A stretch of 64,000 nt of DNA. It comes from Congregibacter variabilis (GTDB lineage: Bacteria; Pseudomonadota; Gammaproteobacteria; Pseudomonadales; Halieaceae). The DNA lies in NCBI RefSeq assembly GCF_045689235.1, contig NZ_CP136864.1, positions 496,001 to 560,000 on the forward strand, written 5' to 3'. Below the pieces are notes generated by a model, which had not been told where the DNA came from, ran no database searches, and was given only the letters and a program-made list of their open reading frames with translations. This document shows positions 33,923-42,808 of this stretch, one piece after another; the stretch's first letter is position 1; each line of letters begins with the position of its first letter. A program made the position numbers and the translations under genes.

Positions 33923-36900
33923 GTGAAAATCCGTCTTCTCTTTTTGCTAGTGCTGTGCCTGAGCCCGCAGCTCATGGCGCAACCGAATATCCAGTTAGCG
34001 CCGCGCAGTATTGGACCCGCAGGCATGAGTGGCCGAATCACCTCTATTGCCGTGGTCCCCTCTGATAAAGATGTTTGGTATATCGGATCCGCATCCGGGG
34101 GATTGTGGAAGACGGTAAATGCCGGCACGACTTTTGAACCGGTGTTTGATGCTCAAGCAGTGCAGTCCATAGGGGCTGTTGCGGTATCGCCCTCTGATCC
34201 CGATGTGATCTATGTAGGGACGGGGGAGGGGAATCCGCGCAACTCTCAATCAAGCGGTAACGGGATTTATAAAAGTGAGGACGGCGGCATCAGCTGGATG
34301 TATCTCGGTCTTGAAGCAAGTCGCAACGTACATCGGCTTATCGTCCATCCTAAAAACGCACAGATTGTATGGGCTGGTGTGCTTGGTGATCCCTTCAAGC
34401 CCAGCGACACTCGAGGCGTGTACAAATCTGTTGATGGGGGAGAGAGTTGGAAGCGGGTTCTCCACAGTAATGACCGCAGTGGTATTGCGGACCTGGTGAT
34501 TGATCCGGGCAATCCGGATAAATTAATGGCAGCGCTGTGGGAGTTTGAGCGTAGCCCCTGGGATTCATCATCCGGTGGCATGGGGTCGGGTTTGTTTGTC
34601 AGTCATGACGGTGGTGAGACCTGGCTTGAGCCGGAGCAAGCCTCGGGGCTGCCGGCCAAGCCCTATGGCCGAATTGGTCTTGCTATAGCAGCCTCTGACA
34701 CCGATCGAGTGTACGCCCTGGTCGAGTCCCAAAAGAACGCACTCTATCGTTCGAATGATGGCGGCAGCTCCTGGGAGATGGTGAATACCGAAAGTATTGG
34801 CAGTCGTCCGTTTTACTTTGCCGAAATGCATGTCGACACCCAGAACCCGGATCGTGTGTACAACCTGTATTCGCGTCTGGCTCGATCCGAGAATGCCGGA
34901 GAAGACTTTGAAGTGATCGAAGACTGGGGGATGGAGGTCCATGCTGATCATCACGCCTTTTGGATCGATCCCGATAATGCCGACTTTATTATCGACGGCA
35001 CCGACGGTGGTCTGTACTGGACGCGGGACCGAGGTGAGCATTGGCGATTTGCAGAGAACTTACCCCTAGGCCAGTTTTATCACGTCACACTGGATGATGC
35101 GGTGCCTTACAAGGTCTACGGTGGCTTGCAGGATAACGGGACATGGTATGGGCCGAGCGAAGTATGGAACCGGTCTGGCATCCGCAATAGTTATTGGCAG
35201 GAGCTTGCGTTTAATGATGGCTTTGACGTCGTTTTAGAGCGAGAACCCAGCCATTGGCTTTACGCATTGTGGCAAGGCGGCATGCTCGTTCGCGTTAATA
35301 CACAGACGGGGCAACGTAAGACTATTGCTCCCGTCGAGGCCGACAAGGATTTGCGCTTTAATTGGAACACGGCGATTGCTGGCGATCCGTTTGCCTCTGG
35401 CACACTGTATATCGGTAGCCAGTTTGTGCATAAAAGCGCGGACCACGGAGCATCCTGGGAGATCATCAGTCCGGACCTTACGACTAATGACCCAGATAAA
35501 CAGCGCCAACATCAGTCTGGCGGGCTTTCGATTGATGCGACCACTGCCGAAAACCACACGACACTCACTGTGATAGCGCCAAGTTCGCTAAAAAAGGGCT
35601 TGATATGGGTGGGCTCTGACGACGGCAAGGTTCATCTCACGCGCAATGGCGGCAGGCGCTGGATCGATCTCACAGCGAATCTGGTCGGAGCGCCGGCACA
35701 TGGCTGGATTAAGCAGATCATTCCCTCTACTTATCAAGCGGGCGAAGCCTTTGTCGTAATTGATAATCATCTTCTGGGTGACTGGACGCCTTATCTCTTG
35801 CATACCCGTGATTACGGCAAGAGCTGGCGCAATGTATTAGAGGGGCAGAAGCTACCGTCCTATGCGCTGTCCTTTGTTCAGGATCCTAAAGAACCGCGCC
35901 TGATGTTTTTGGGCACAGAGTTTGGTCTTTACGCATCCCTCGATGCAGGCGAAACCTGGCAGCAGTGGACCCAGGGCTACCCTTCGGCCTCAACCATGGA
36001 TCTCAAAATCCATGACCGAGAAGGGGACCTGGTGCTGGCAAGCTTTGGACGAAGTATCTGGATACTGGATGATCTGACGCCCTGGAGAGAACTGGCAGCA
36101 ACGCCGGCGGTCACAGCAAAACCGATTCACCTGTTCGCTCCACCGAATACCTATCAGCCAGTGATCGACCAGGCCGTTGGGCAGCGCTTGTCTCCGGACA
36201 ATCTGTTCTCTGGTGATAACAATGCGCGACAGGCGCTGATCAGTTTTTGGATCAATGATGCTGACATTGAATCTGTGACGATTACGATTCTAGCTGACGG
36301 GAAGCTTGTGCGAGAGTGGGACGCGCCAGTGTCACAGGGCATGAATCGCACAAGCTGGGATCTGCAATGGCAGGGTCAGGACATCTACGGACCGCTCATG
36401 AGTCCTGTGTTAGAGCGCCCCCTCGCAGCGCCAGGAAGTTACCAGCTAACGGTAAAGGTAGGGGGGCTAAGCCAAACTCAGGACTTGATATTGCTTGCAG
36501 ACCCGCGGGTCGATTTTAAGGCGAGTCACTATGCCGAGAATCTGGCCTACCGGCAGACCATAGAGAGCCTGCAGAAGCAATCGAAGAGCGTTACGCGGGT
36601 GCTGGCCGATATGGAGGAAAAGTTAGATCAGGCCGCTGCGACAATGCCACAAGAAGACGCGGATGAATTGCGCAGACTTATTGATGAGCTATGGGCGCGC
36701 ATAGAGTTTCGCGAGTTCCAGGGAGTGATTAGCGACTCAAAAAAACTATCGCATCGTTTGAGCAAAGCGTTTTACTACACGCATTCGCCCTATGAAAAAC
36801 TCACAGCTAACGATCACAAGTTTTTGCAGCTGCTAGAGAAGCAAACGCGGGCCGTATTGCTGTCTTTTAGTGAGTTTGTTACCCAGCGCTGGGTGCCAAT

Positions 36901-36991
36901 TATGGGTGAATTCGAGATATCAGAAGAGCAAGTGGAGGACCTGGCTAAGGCCGCTCATACAGTCTCAGCACAAACGACTGCGGATCAATAG
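33923..36991 (+). CDS. Large exported BNR/sortilin-like beta-propeller protein
   Basis: A 1022-residue protein starting at GTG 33923 (AAAGGA 12 bases upstream) with signal peptide MKIRLLFLLVLCLSPQLMA. Many propeller repeats of the S-DGG-SW type are visible across about residues 45-720 (SEDGGISWMY, SVDGGESWKR, SHDGGETW, SNDGGSSW, TRNGGRRW, SLDAGETW), as in glycosyl-hydrolase-like BNR or VPS10 propellers. A beta-sandwich-like part (about 780-870) and a helical C-terminus (about 880-1010) follow. Related bacterial proteins are common but uncharacterised. I see no catalytic motif. Confidence 0.85.
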   Translation: MKIRLLFLLVLCLSPQLMAQPNIQLAPRSIGPAGMSGRITSIAVVPSDKDVWYIGSASGGLWKTVNAGTTFEPVFDAQAVQSIGAVAVSPSDPDVIYVGTGEGNPRNSQSSGNGIYKSEDGGISWMYLGLEASRNVHRLIVHPKNAQIVWAGVLGDPFKPSDTRGVYKSVDGGESWKRVLHSNDRSGIADLVIDPGNPDKLMAALWEFERSPWDSSSGGMGSGLFVSHDGGETWLEPEQASGLPAKPYGRIGLAIAASDTDRVYALVESQKNALYRSNDGGSSWEMVNTESIGSRPFYFAEMHVDTQNPDRVYNLYSRLARSENAGEDFEVIEDWGMEVHADHHAFWIDPDNADFIIDGTDGGLYWTRDRGEHWRFAENLPLGQFYHVTLDDAVPYKVYGGLQDNGTWYGPSEVWNRSGIRNSYWQELAFNDGFDVVLEREPSHWLYALWQGGMLVRVNTQTGQRKTIAPVEADKDLRFNWNTAIAGDPFASGTLYIGSQFVHKSADHGASWEIISPDLTTNDPDKQRQHQSGGLSIDATTAENHTTLTVIAPSSLKKGLIWVGSDDGKVHLTRNGGRRWIDLTANLVGAPAHGWIKQIIPSTYQAGEAFVVIDNHLLGDWTPYLLHTRDYGKSWRNVLEGQKLPSYALSFVQDPKEPRLMFLGTEFGLYASLDAGETWQQWTQGYPSASTMDLKIHDREGDLVLASFGRSIWILDDLTPWRELAATPAVTAKPIHLFAPPNTYQPVIDQAVGQRLSPDNLFSGDNNARQALISFWINDADIESVTITILADGKLVREWDAPVSQGMNRTSWDLQWQGQDIYGPLMSPVLERPLAAPGSYQLTVKVGGLSQTQDLILLADPRVDFKASHYAENLAYRQTIESLQKQSKSVTRVLADMEEKLDQAAATMPQEDADELRRLIDELWARIEFREFQGVISDSKKLSHRLSKAFYYTHSPYEKLTANDHKFLQLLEKQTRAVLLSFSEFVTQRWVPIMGEFEISEEQVEDLAKAAHTVSAQTTADQ

Positions 36992-37083
36992 CCAGATCAG
37001 ACTGTTGATTCTTCCACGGTCCTTTCAAGTTGCAGGATAATCATGGAAAGTAGTGGTCTGAAGTTAAACCATTGAGGCCATTC

Positions 37084-39510
37084 ATGAATCTCACTCGTCT
37101 CACCGCTTGTGCCGCTCTCCTGACCATCGCCTTTCCAGGGTATGCGCAATGGGAACACCGTTATCCCAAAGTCGACACCTATGGGCATCACACTTATCTC
37201 GAACAGGAAGACCTGCCTATTGTGAGTTCCGGGCCCATTGATCCTGCGCCATCGCCCGATGGTCAATCGCTCGCCTTTGCCCATCAGGGGTGGATCTGGC
37301 TCATGGACCTTGAGACCGGAAAGGCAACACGTTTGACGAGCGGTGCCGATGTTGACGGACGGCCCCGCTGGTCACCTTCGGCCGACCGAATTGTATTCGT
37401 CAGAGACACGGGCCTTGATACGCAAATCGTTATCAAGGCGCTGCCCGATGGCTCGGAGATACTCATAAACTCGCCCGCCATCGATCTCGATCCAGAATTC
37501 ACCCAGGATGGCGACTCAATCTATTACACCTCCGCTAAGTCCGGCACGCCAGATATCTGGAAGCGGCATATCGCTACCGGAGTGGAGGAACGTCTGACGG
37601 ACAACCGCCGCATGACACGCGGGGCACGGTCCGTTTCCTCGGGCGGGTTTATCTATATGGGGCAGAGCGGACCATCGCGAACAATCCGCTATCGCAATCC
37701 GCTCGAAGGCACAGATGTGCTTCTAAATGAGCAGGGCTGGCATCCCCACATTACGCCTGACGCCCACCCGAATGGCCAGGCGGTCGTCTTTGGCATTGGT
37801 GATGGAAATAGCAACCGGATTGCCGTGATGGACCGAGACCGCCCGGATCTGTATCGCTGGCTGACGGGACCTGGCATGCGCGCGCTCACACCGGCCTTCT
37901 CGGCGGACGGCTCCACAGTCTATTTCAGCCGTTCTGATGGGGCTCAGCAATTCCATTTGATGTCAGTGCCGACGGCAGGCGGCGCAATCTCAGACATAGA
38001 AGTAACCAGCTTTGATCATGGGACGCCCCTGGGCAAAGTCAGTTTGACTGTGTCTGGCGTAGATGGCCCGCTACCTGCGCGTGTTTCCATTCTTCGCGCA
38101 GATGGCCATCCTGTGGTATCGCCTGACGGACCAACCTATTCTGACATCCAGAACGGCGGAGCATTTTTCTATACTGATGGCAGGCTTTCACTTGACCTGC
38201 CTCCAGCTAAGTACACCGTAAAGGCGGTCAACGGACCGTTCTCGACCCCGACAGAGGCGAGTTTTACGGTGCGCGCCGGGCAAACCGCCAAGGTCGCACT
38301 TGCGCTTGAATTTGTCTGGGATTCGAAAGCGGCCGGCTATGTCTCGGCCGATCATCACATCCACCTTAACGCCAGCGGTGTTCATGACCTTGCGATTTCG
38401 GACCTCCTGCCACTGATGGCAGGTGAGCAACTGGACCATGTCGCGCCCATGGCGTGGAACCAATACAACCGGTTCGTAGACACAGACCGCCTTGGAAATA
38501 GAGTCAGGGGCGAGGGTAGCGCAGAGGCCGTCCTCTCACAGGAAGTACGATCAGGGTTCCATGGCCATGTCGGGCTCATTGGGGCTGACAAGGCCTTTGC
38601 GCCTTGGTTCTTTGAGCCCGGTTCCCCGCTCTTTGATACCCGTGACCACTCGAATGGTGACGCCGTCGCCTTTGCTCAGGCAAATGGTTTCCTGCCCACT
38701 TACGTCCATCCGGTCGCTGGCCATGAGGACCCCTTTGATGACCTCACTGCGAATGCACCGCCTTATGAGTTAATTCTTGACGGAGTGCTGAGTGAAGGCG
38801 TTGGAATCGAGCTCGTCTGTATGTGGACAAGCCCGCTGGGAACTGCGGAAACCTGGTATCGGTTCCTCAATATCGGCCAGCCCATGCCAGCAACCTCAGG
38901 CACGGATATGATGGCAAACTTTTACCGCACGCCGGCAATGGGAACTGCCCGTGCCTACCTGCCTGCAGCCGGAGGCGCAGCCACATTTGACGAGGCCGTG
39001 CAGACCACTCTGGCTGGCAAAGGCTTCCTGACGACGGGCCCGGCTCTTCTGTTCTCCGTGGATGGCACCAAACCCGGCGGCGCGGTCAAAAGCGGCAAGC
39101 AGAGATGGTCCCTTGAACTTGCCAGCGTAAAGCCCGTCGAGAAGGTTGACATCATTGTGAACGGGGAGGTGGTCGCAACATTCGAAGGCATTAGTGCAGG
39201 CGAGACCAAGGTCTATTCAGGTGAGAGCGTTCTTCCGAGTGGCGGTTGGATTGCTGCACGGGCCCATGGTGGCCCGGACGGCTGGCCTTCCATGTCACCA
39301 ACCCATTTTGCCCACTCGGCGCCGATCTGGATTAACGAGATTGGCAGTACAGAACCGGAAGCTGCCAAGAGCGCTGCCCGCGACTTGATGGACTTGCTCG
39401 ATTTTTCTCAGAGCCGATTTATCAGTGCTTACAAGCGGGGCGATACCCCCAAACTTGATGCGCGCTTTGCCAAGGCGCGTAAGGTGCTTACGGGTCTGAT
39501 CGGTAATTAG
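37084..39510 (+). CDS. Exported PD40-propeller / CehA-McbA-like metallohydrolase fusion
   Basis: An 808-residue protein with signal peptide MNLTRLTACAALLTIAFPGY. I start at ATG 37084, with TGAGG seven bases before it; TTG 37072 is less likely. Residues about 45-310 hold TolB-like PD40 repeats (PSPDGQSLAFAH, WSPSADRIVFVRD, FSADGSTVYFSRSD). A short beta domain at about 320-410 follows. A PHP-like metal-dependent hydrolase part then begins with the His motif ADHHIHLNASGVHD and includes HPVAGHEDPF, as in CehA/McbA proteins. Base and codon choice look different from its neighbours by eye, which suggests transfer. Confidence 0.72.
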   Translation: MNLTRLTACAALLTIAFPGYAQWEHRYPKVDTYGHHTYLEQEDLPIVSSGPIDPAPSPDGQSLAFAHQGWIWLMDLETGKATRLTSGADVDGRPRWSPSADRIVFVRDTGLDTQIVIKALPDGSEILINSPAIDLDPEFTQDGDSIYYTSAKSGTPDIWKRHIATGVEERLTDNRRMTRGARSVSSGGFIYMGQSGPSRTIRYRNPLEGTDVLLNEQGWHPHITPDAHPNGQAVVFGIGDGNSNRIAVMDRDRPDLYRWLTGPGMRALTPAFSADGSTVYFSRSDGAQQFHLMSVPTAGGAISDIEVTSFDHGTPLGKVSLTVSGVDGPLPARVSILRADGHPVVSPDGPTYSDIQNGGAFFYTDGRLSLDLPPAKYTVKAVNGPFSTPTEASFTVRAGQTAKVALALEFVWDSKAAGYVSADHHIHLNASGVHDLAISDLLPLMAGEQLDHVAPMAWNQYNRFVDTDRLGNRVRGEGSAEAVLSQEVRSGFHGHVGLIGADKAFAPWFFEPGSPLFDTRDHSNGDAVAFAQANGFLPTYVHPVAGHEDPFDDLTANAPPYELILDGVLSEGVGIELVCMWTSPLGTAETWYRFLNIGQPMPATSGTDMMANFYRTPAMGTARAYLPAAGGAATFDEAVQTTLAGKGFLTTGPALLFSVDGTKPGGAVKSGKQRWSLELASVKPVEKVDIIVNGEVVATFEGISAGETKVYSGESVLPSGGWIAARAHGGPDGWPSMSPTHFAHSAPIWINEIGSTEPEAAKSAARDLMDLLDFSQSRFISAYKRGDTPKLDARFAKARKVLTGLIGN

Positions 39511-39584
39511 GGCGGGACAATAAGCACATTGAAAAAGGCTTTAAGTAGGCGTCAGCGGAGTTTATGTGCCTCTGCCTATGTGGA

Positions 39585-39599
39585 GGGGCGGAACGCCCC
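39585..39599. repeat. Small GC-rich hairpin downstream of the fusion gene
   Basis: GGGGCG and CGCCCC enclose GAA. No T-run follows, so it is not a standard terminator on either strand, but it could stall polymerase or protect the 3' end. Confidence 0.35.
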
Positions 39600-39676
39600 G
39601 CTGGAGTTCATCAAGTGCATCAAGGCCCGATTGTGCTTTGACCTTAACAGGAGCGTGTGAGTGTGCGGGGTACCTT

Positions 39677-40417
39677 TTATTTAAGCAGGGCTCTTAGCTC
39701 AGTCTCAACCTCACTGCCCAGCCCCGATAGCTGGTCAGCCCATTTGTATAGCGAATGGGTGGAATCCCAAGTGTAGTTTGTGGTTACGATTACCGCTGAT
39801 AACAGTCTTTTGTCTTTACACATGTCCTCAAAACTCGTGCGGAGGCGGTCCCAGGTGATATTCGCGCCACCGCCGATTGCTCCACGAATCGTAACCGGGA
39901 CTACGCTGTCAATATAGTTAATGTGGGGGACCGTTCGAAGCTGGACATCACTCATGTAGAAAAGATGTTCATCATAGAACCTCAGCAATTCAATAATTTT
40001 TTGTCGCAGCTCTGCGTTACGAATGAGCGTGGTGCGACCCGACGACAACAACTCCTCGATTGTCGCCTTTACAAACGTGGCGTTTATGTACTTTCCAGCC
40101 AAATAAATGCCGCTTGCAAACTCGTCTCTATTCCCCGGACTCAACTCGCATGCATCGAGCGAGTCCACGATCAACCCGCCGTAGACTGCATGACGGCTTT
40201 GAAAATTAGCATCTTTTCGAGTCTGGGTTTCGGAGGAACGAAGGTCAACGACGATCCTTTCGAGATAAGCAATCTCGGCTTGGCGGTCATCTCGATTCTG
40301 GCTCCATTCACTCGCCTGTAAGCCAAGGTAGATGCCAACTACCACGATCAGGATTTCAAGGCATACTGAAAACCAGTCTTGCCTGGAGATTGAGCCTGCC
40401 AGCCTCTTTAAAATCAC
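39677..40417 (-). CDS. Single-pass membrane protein, DUF6090-like
   Basis: A 246-residue protein with a GTG start and one N-terminal helix (CLEILIVVVGIYLGLQASEW, about residues 19-38), followed by a soluble, mostly helical domain. The order of membrane helix, LQ-x-x-x-W, then a long helix with YLERIVVDLRSS is like DUF6090 proteins, which are of unknown function and frequent in Bacteroidetes and marine bacteria. The family call is a resemblance only. It is leftward, 258 bases after a likewise leftward membrane-protein gene. Confidence 0.6.
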   Translation of the reverse strand: MILKRLAGSISRQDWFSVCLEILIVVVGIYLGLQASEWSQNRDDRQAEIAYLERIVVDLRSSETQTRKDANFQSRHAVYGGLIVDSLDACELSPGNRDEFASGIYLAGKYINATFVKATIEELLSSGRTTLIRNAELRQKIIELLRFYDEHLFYMSDVQLRTVPHINYIDSVVPVTIRGAIGGGANITWDRLRTSFEDMCKDKRLLSAVIVTTNYTWDSTHSLYKWADQLSGLGSEVETELRALLK

Positions 40418-40593
40418 TGGGTCTTAGGTTCCTTATCCGCCCGGGTATTCCGACGATAATACAGGGCATCGCACTTAGCGACCTCTGCTTTTTGGCGAAA
40501 GCGGCCCCTGGTGATGCCTCATAAAACCTCATAGCGGCCATTTGACCACCACCGGATTATCCACTGCTCTTCAATATCGGGTTTTACTTGTGA

Positions 40594-41415
40594 TTACGCT
40601 GGCTGAATCTGCGTGGAGGGTCCCTGGCGATTTGGTGCAGTCCAGCCAGCCCAGACTGTCGCAACGCCGAGAGCAAATGCAGTTGAAACTGTTAGCCACT
40701 CTGGCAGCTCCGCATATCGAGCGAACAGCTGGCGCACAGGCTCGATTGACGTACCAAAACCCATAAGGAAAGCTTCTATAACAAGCAAAACTCCTACAAG
40801 CAAAAACGGGAAGCCATCTTTTTTTACGCGCCAGTACACCACGAAAGAAAAAAGCGCCGAGATCAGCATTGCGAGCGCTATGGTGTCCAAGACGCCAACC
40901 GGATAGGGCCTGTTGGCGAACATCAAAAACGGAAAGTAGTCAGGAATGACTCTGGAAAATGGCGACTCAAATAACACTATAGCGGTGGCCAGCATGTAGC
41001 CAGCGTGGAGCCTCACGTTCCGACGGTACTTCAAGGCTGAGTAGAAAAGAACAATATAAGCAGCCATTGCCATGACCATAGATATGCCAAAGCTAGGCCC
41101 TGCAACCTGCATGAATTCTGATTCACCTGTTGCATAACCCTTGGCGGAGACATTCACAATCATGGCGAAGCCTGCCAGCAGAAATGGGAACAATCCGAGA
41201 CTAAGTTGTCCGGCTGCTCTATGGATCGCTCGTCGCTTTCCGTGTATCGACCAATGTTGGAACATTAGGAGGCCGACCCATAGGAGTGCGGACACGGCAT
41301 GAACGTGGAAAGCGGCAGGAATTGGCTTCTGAGTCGCAAAGTACGACTGCCAGAACCCCCAAATAATTGTGAGCAAAGTGAGTCCAAGCCAGATGATCGC
41401 TTTTGGGTATGGCAC
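40594..41415 (-). CDS. Multi-pass membrane protein of unknown function
   Basis: A 273-residue protein with about seven hydrophobic helices and a GTG start. The N-terminal part contains HVHAVSALLWVGLLMFQHW and RRAIHRAAGQLS, a spacing of His, Trp and Gln in neighbouring helices that recalls haem-binding or DUF2306-like membrane proteins. I do not recognise the family with confidence. It may be cotranscribed with the next leftward gene. Confidence 0.6.
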   Translation of the reverse strand: MPYPKAIIWLGLTLLTIIWGFWQSYFATQKPIPAAFHVHAVSALLWVGLLMFQHWSIHGKRRAIHRAAGQLSLGLFPFLLAGFAMIVNVSAKGYATGESEFMQVAGPSFGISMVMAMAAYIVLFYSALKYRRNVRLHAGYMLATAIVLFESPFSRVIPDYFPFLMFANRPYPVGVLDTIALAMLISALFSFVVYWRVKKDGFPFLLVGVLLVIEAFLMGFGTSIEPVRQLFARYAELPEWLTVSTAFALGVATVWAGWTAPNRQGPSTQIQPA

Positions 41416-42037
41416 TTGGTCACTCCATTGGCTTGATTATTGGTCTGTTTGCTATGTTGAACGAAGATATGCCGATGGGCAACTTCGCGCTGCTACGCGA
41501 AAGCGGTCGATAATAATCCTCGTCGAGGCGGTCTGATTTGGATTGCCAACCCTTCGCTTGCTGATATTGCCTCTTCCTGAGCCCTCCGGGCAGCCCCAAT
41601 AGGTCCAATCGGAGCATTTTTTAAAGGGGCACGAATGGCGCAAACCTTTGCCTACGTGGAGCCTTGCAGTCCTAGGCTGCTGAAAGCCTCTCTGCATGTG
41701 TCTCAGTGATATTTCCCGGCACTATCGGTGATGGTTTATTGATTGAGGGGTTTACAGACTCCGTATGCCCATTGCCGGACTCCTTTTAAGCAACCGCAAA
41801 CAGAGACAGAACCAAAATAAGCAGCGTTCAGTAGCTGCACACCACTTTTAGCCCTTTAATCCCACCGCTAATCTGCGCTACCCTGCGCGCCGCACGCGGT
41901 TGGCATACTCGGCGGCGCAAAAGCGTTCGCAGCGTTGTCCATCGCGCCCAACGGTCAGTATCCGCTGACTGCCACTTCCTAAACACGTTGTACGCGGGCC
42001 GAGCGCCTCCGCTACATAAGGCGTTCTGTTCACAATT
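41416..42037. other. Gene-free stretch upstream of the motor cassette
   Basis: About 620 bases without a reading frame that looks like a protein. Short frames exist on both strands but have no recognisable composition, start signal or family motif. No tRNA, terminator or clear promoter was found. It may be decayed coding sequence or a regulatory leader for the cassette that begins at 42038. Confidence 0.5.
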
Positions 42038-42808
42038 ATGTCCAAGGCAACATCATCGTCTTTGGGGCAGGCACCCTTGGTACGTCGTCTGACTGATCTG
42101 GACTTGGTGTCTTCACTGCCCAGCAAACGGGTTTTTGCCAATCGATTGGCCGATTTGATCGACATCTCCCACGCCATCACCTTGTCCGATTTTTTTACCA
42201 CGCTCGACAGCGTGCGCGCGTGCCCTGAGCCTGCTAACACCGATGCGAGCGATTCACTTTTTGACCAGCATAGGGCCGCGATACGGGCATCAATTGATGC
42301 GAGTTTTATGACCCAAGAGGACGAGCCAATCATTGCAGGCAAAAAAGCGTTTCGCCTGCCCGCTGCAAGCGATAACACCTTAAACGCACCCGAGGCGGCC
42401 GTCAGTTATGAGCGGTTTTACAGTCTGCACCAAAGCGAGCTTGAGCGGCGTGTGGCTCAGCTCAGAAAAGCACTACTAGCGCAGTTGCAATGTAAAAGTG
42501 ATGCGCTGGCACAAGTCGCGGCGATAGAGGTTGCTTTGGGACCCATATTCGTGAAGTACAGCCGCCGTTGTTTGGCAACGCTGCCCAAGCTGGTAGCTAA
42601 GCGGTTTGAGCATCTGCGTCTCCACCAACACCAGCAAGATTGGGTCGCTGGTGAACCCAAGCTTTGGCTTCAGGAGGGTGGTTGGTTGGCGCGGTTCCAC
42701 GATGAATTGCAGCAGCTGCTGCACGCAGAACTAACACTCAGGCTTCAACCCCTTCAGGGCATGTTGTCTTGCCTGACTTCTGAAGATCCTATCCGAGAAA
42801 ATCCATGA
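42038..42808 (+). CDS. DUF3348-family protein, first gene of the motor-like cassette
   Basis: A 256-residue soluble protein, mainly helical, without signal or membrane segments. The start (APLVRRLTDLDL...FANRLADLIDISHAITLSDF) and the mid part with LHQSELERRVAQLRKAL match my memory of DUF3348, found in beta- and gammaproteobacteria next to the three genes that follow here. No catalytic motif is visible. Its TGA overlaps the ATG of the next gene (ATGA). It may be a cytoplasmic partner of the membrane motor. The ribosome site is weak (AAGGCG, 14 bases before ATG). Confidence 0.72.
   Translation: MSKATSSSLGQAPLVRRLTDLDLVSSLPSKRVFANRLADLIDISHAITLSDFFTTLDSVRACPEPANTDASDSLFDQHRAAIRASIDASFMTQEDEPIIAGKKAFRLPAASDNTLNAPEAAVSYERFYSLHQSELERRVAQLRKALLAQLQCKSDALAQVAAIEVALGPIFVKYSRRCLATLPKLVAKRFEHLRLHQHQQDWVAGEPKLWLQEGGWLARFHDELQQLLHAELTLRLQPLQGMLSCLTSEDPIRENP

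Noticed and set aside
41878..42378. 166-codon minus-strand frame over the start of the DUF3348 gene
   Set aside because: It overlaps a gene tied by ATGA coupling to its cassette and has no motif of its own.
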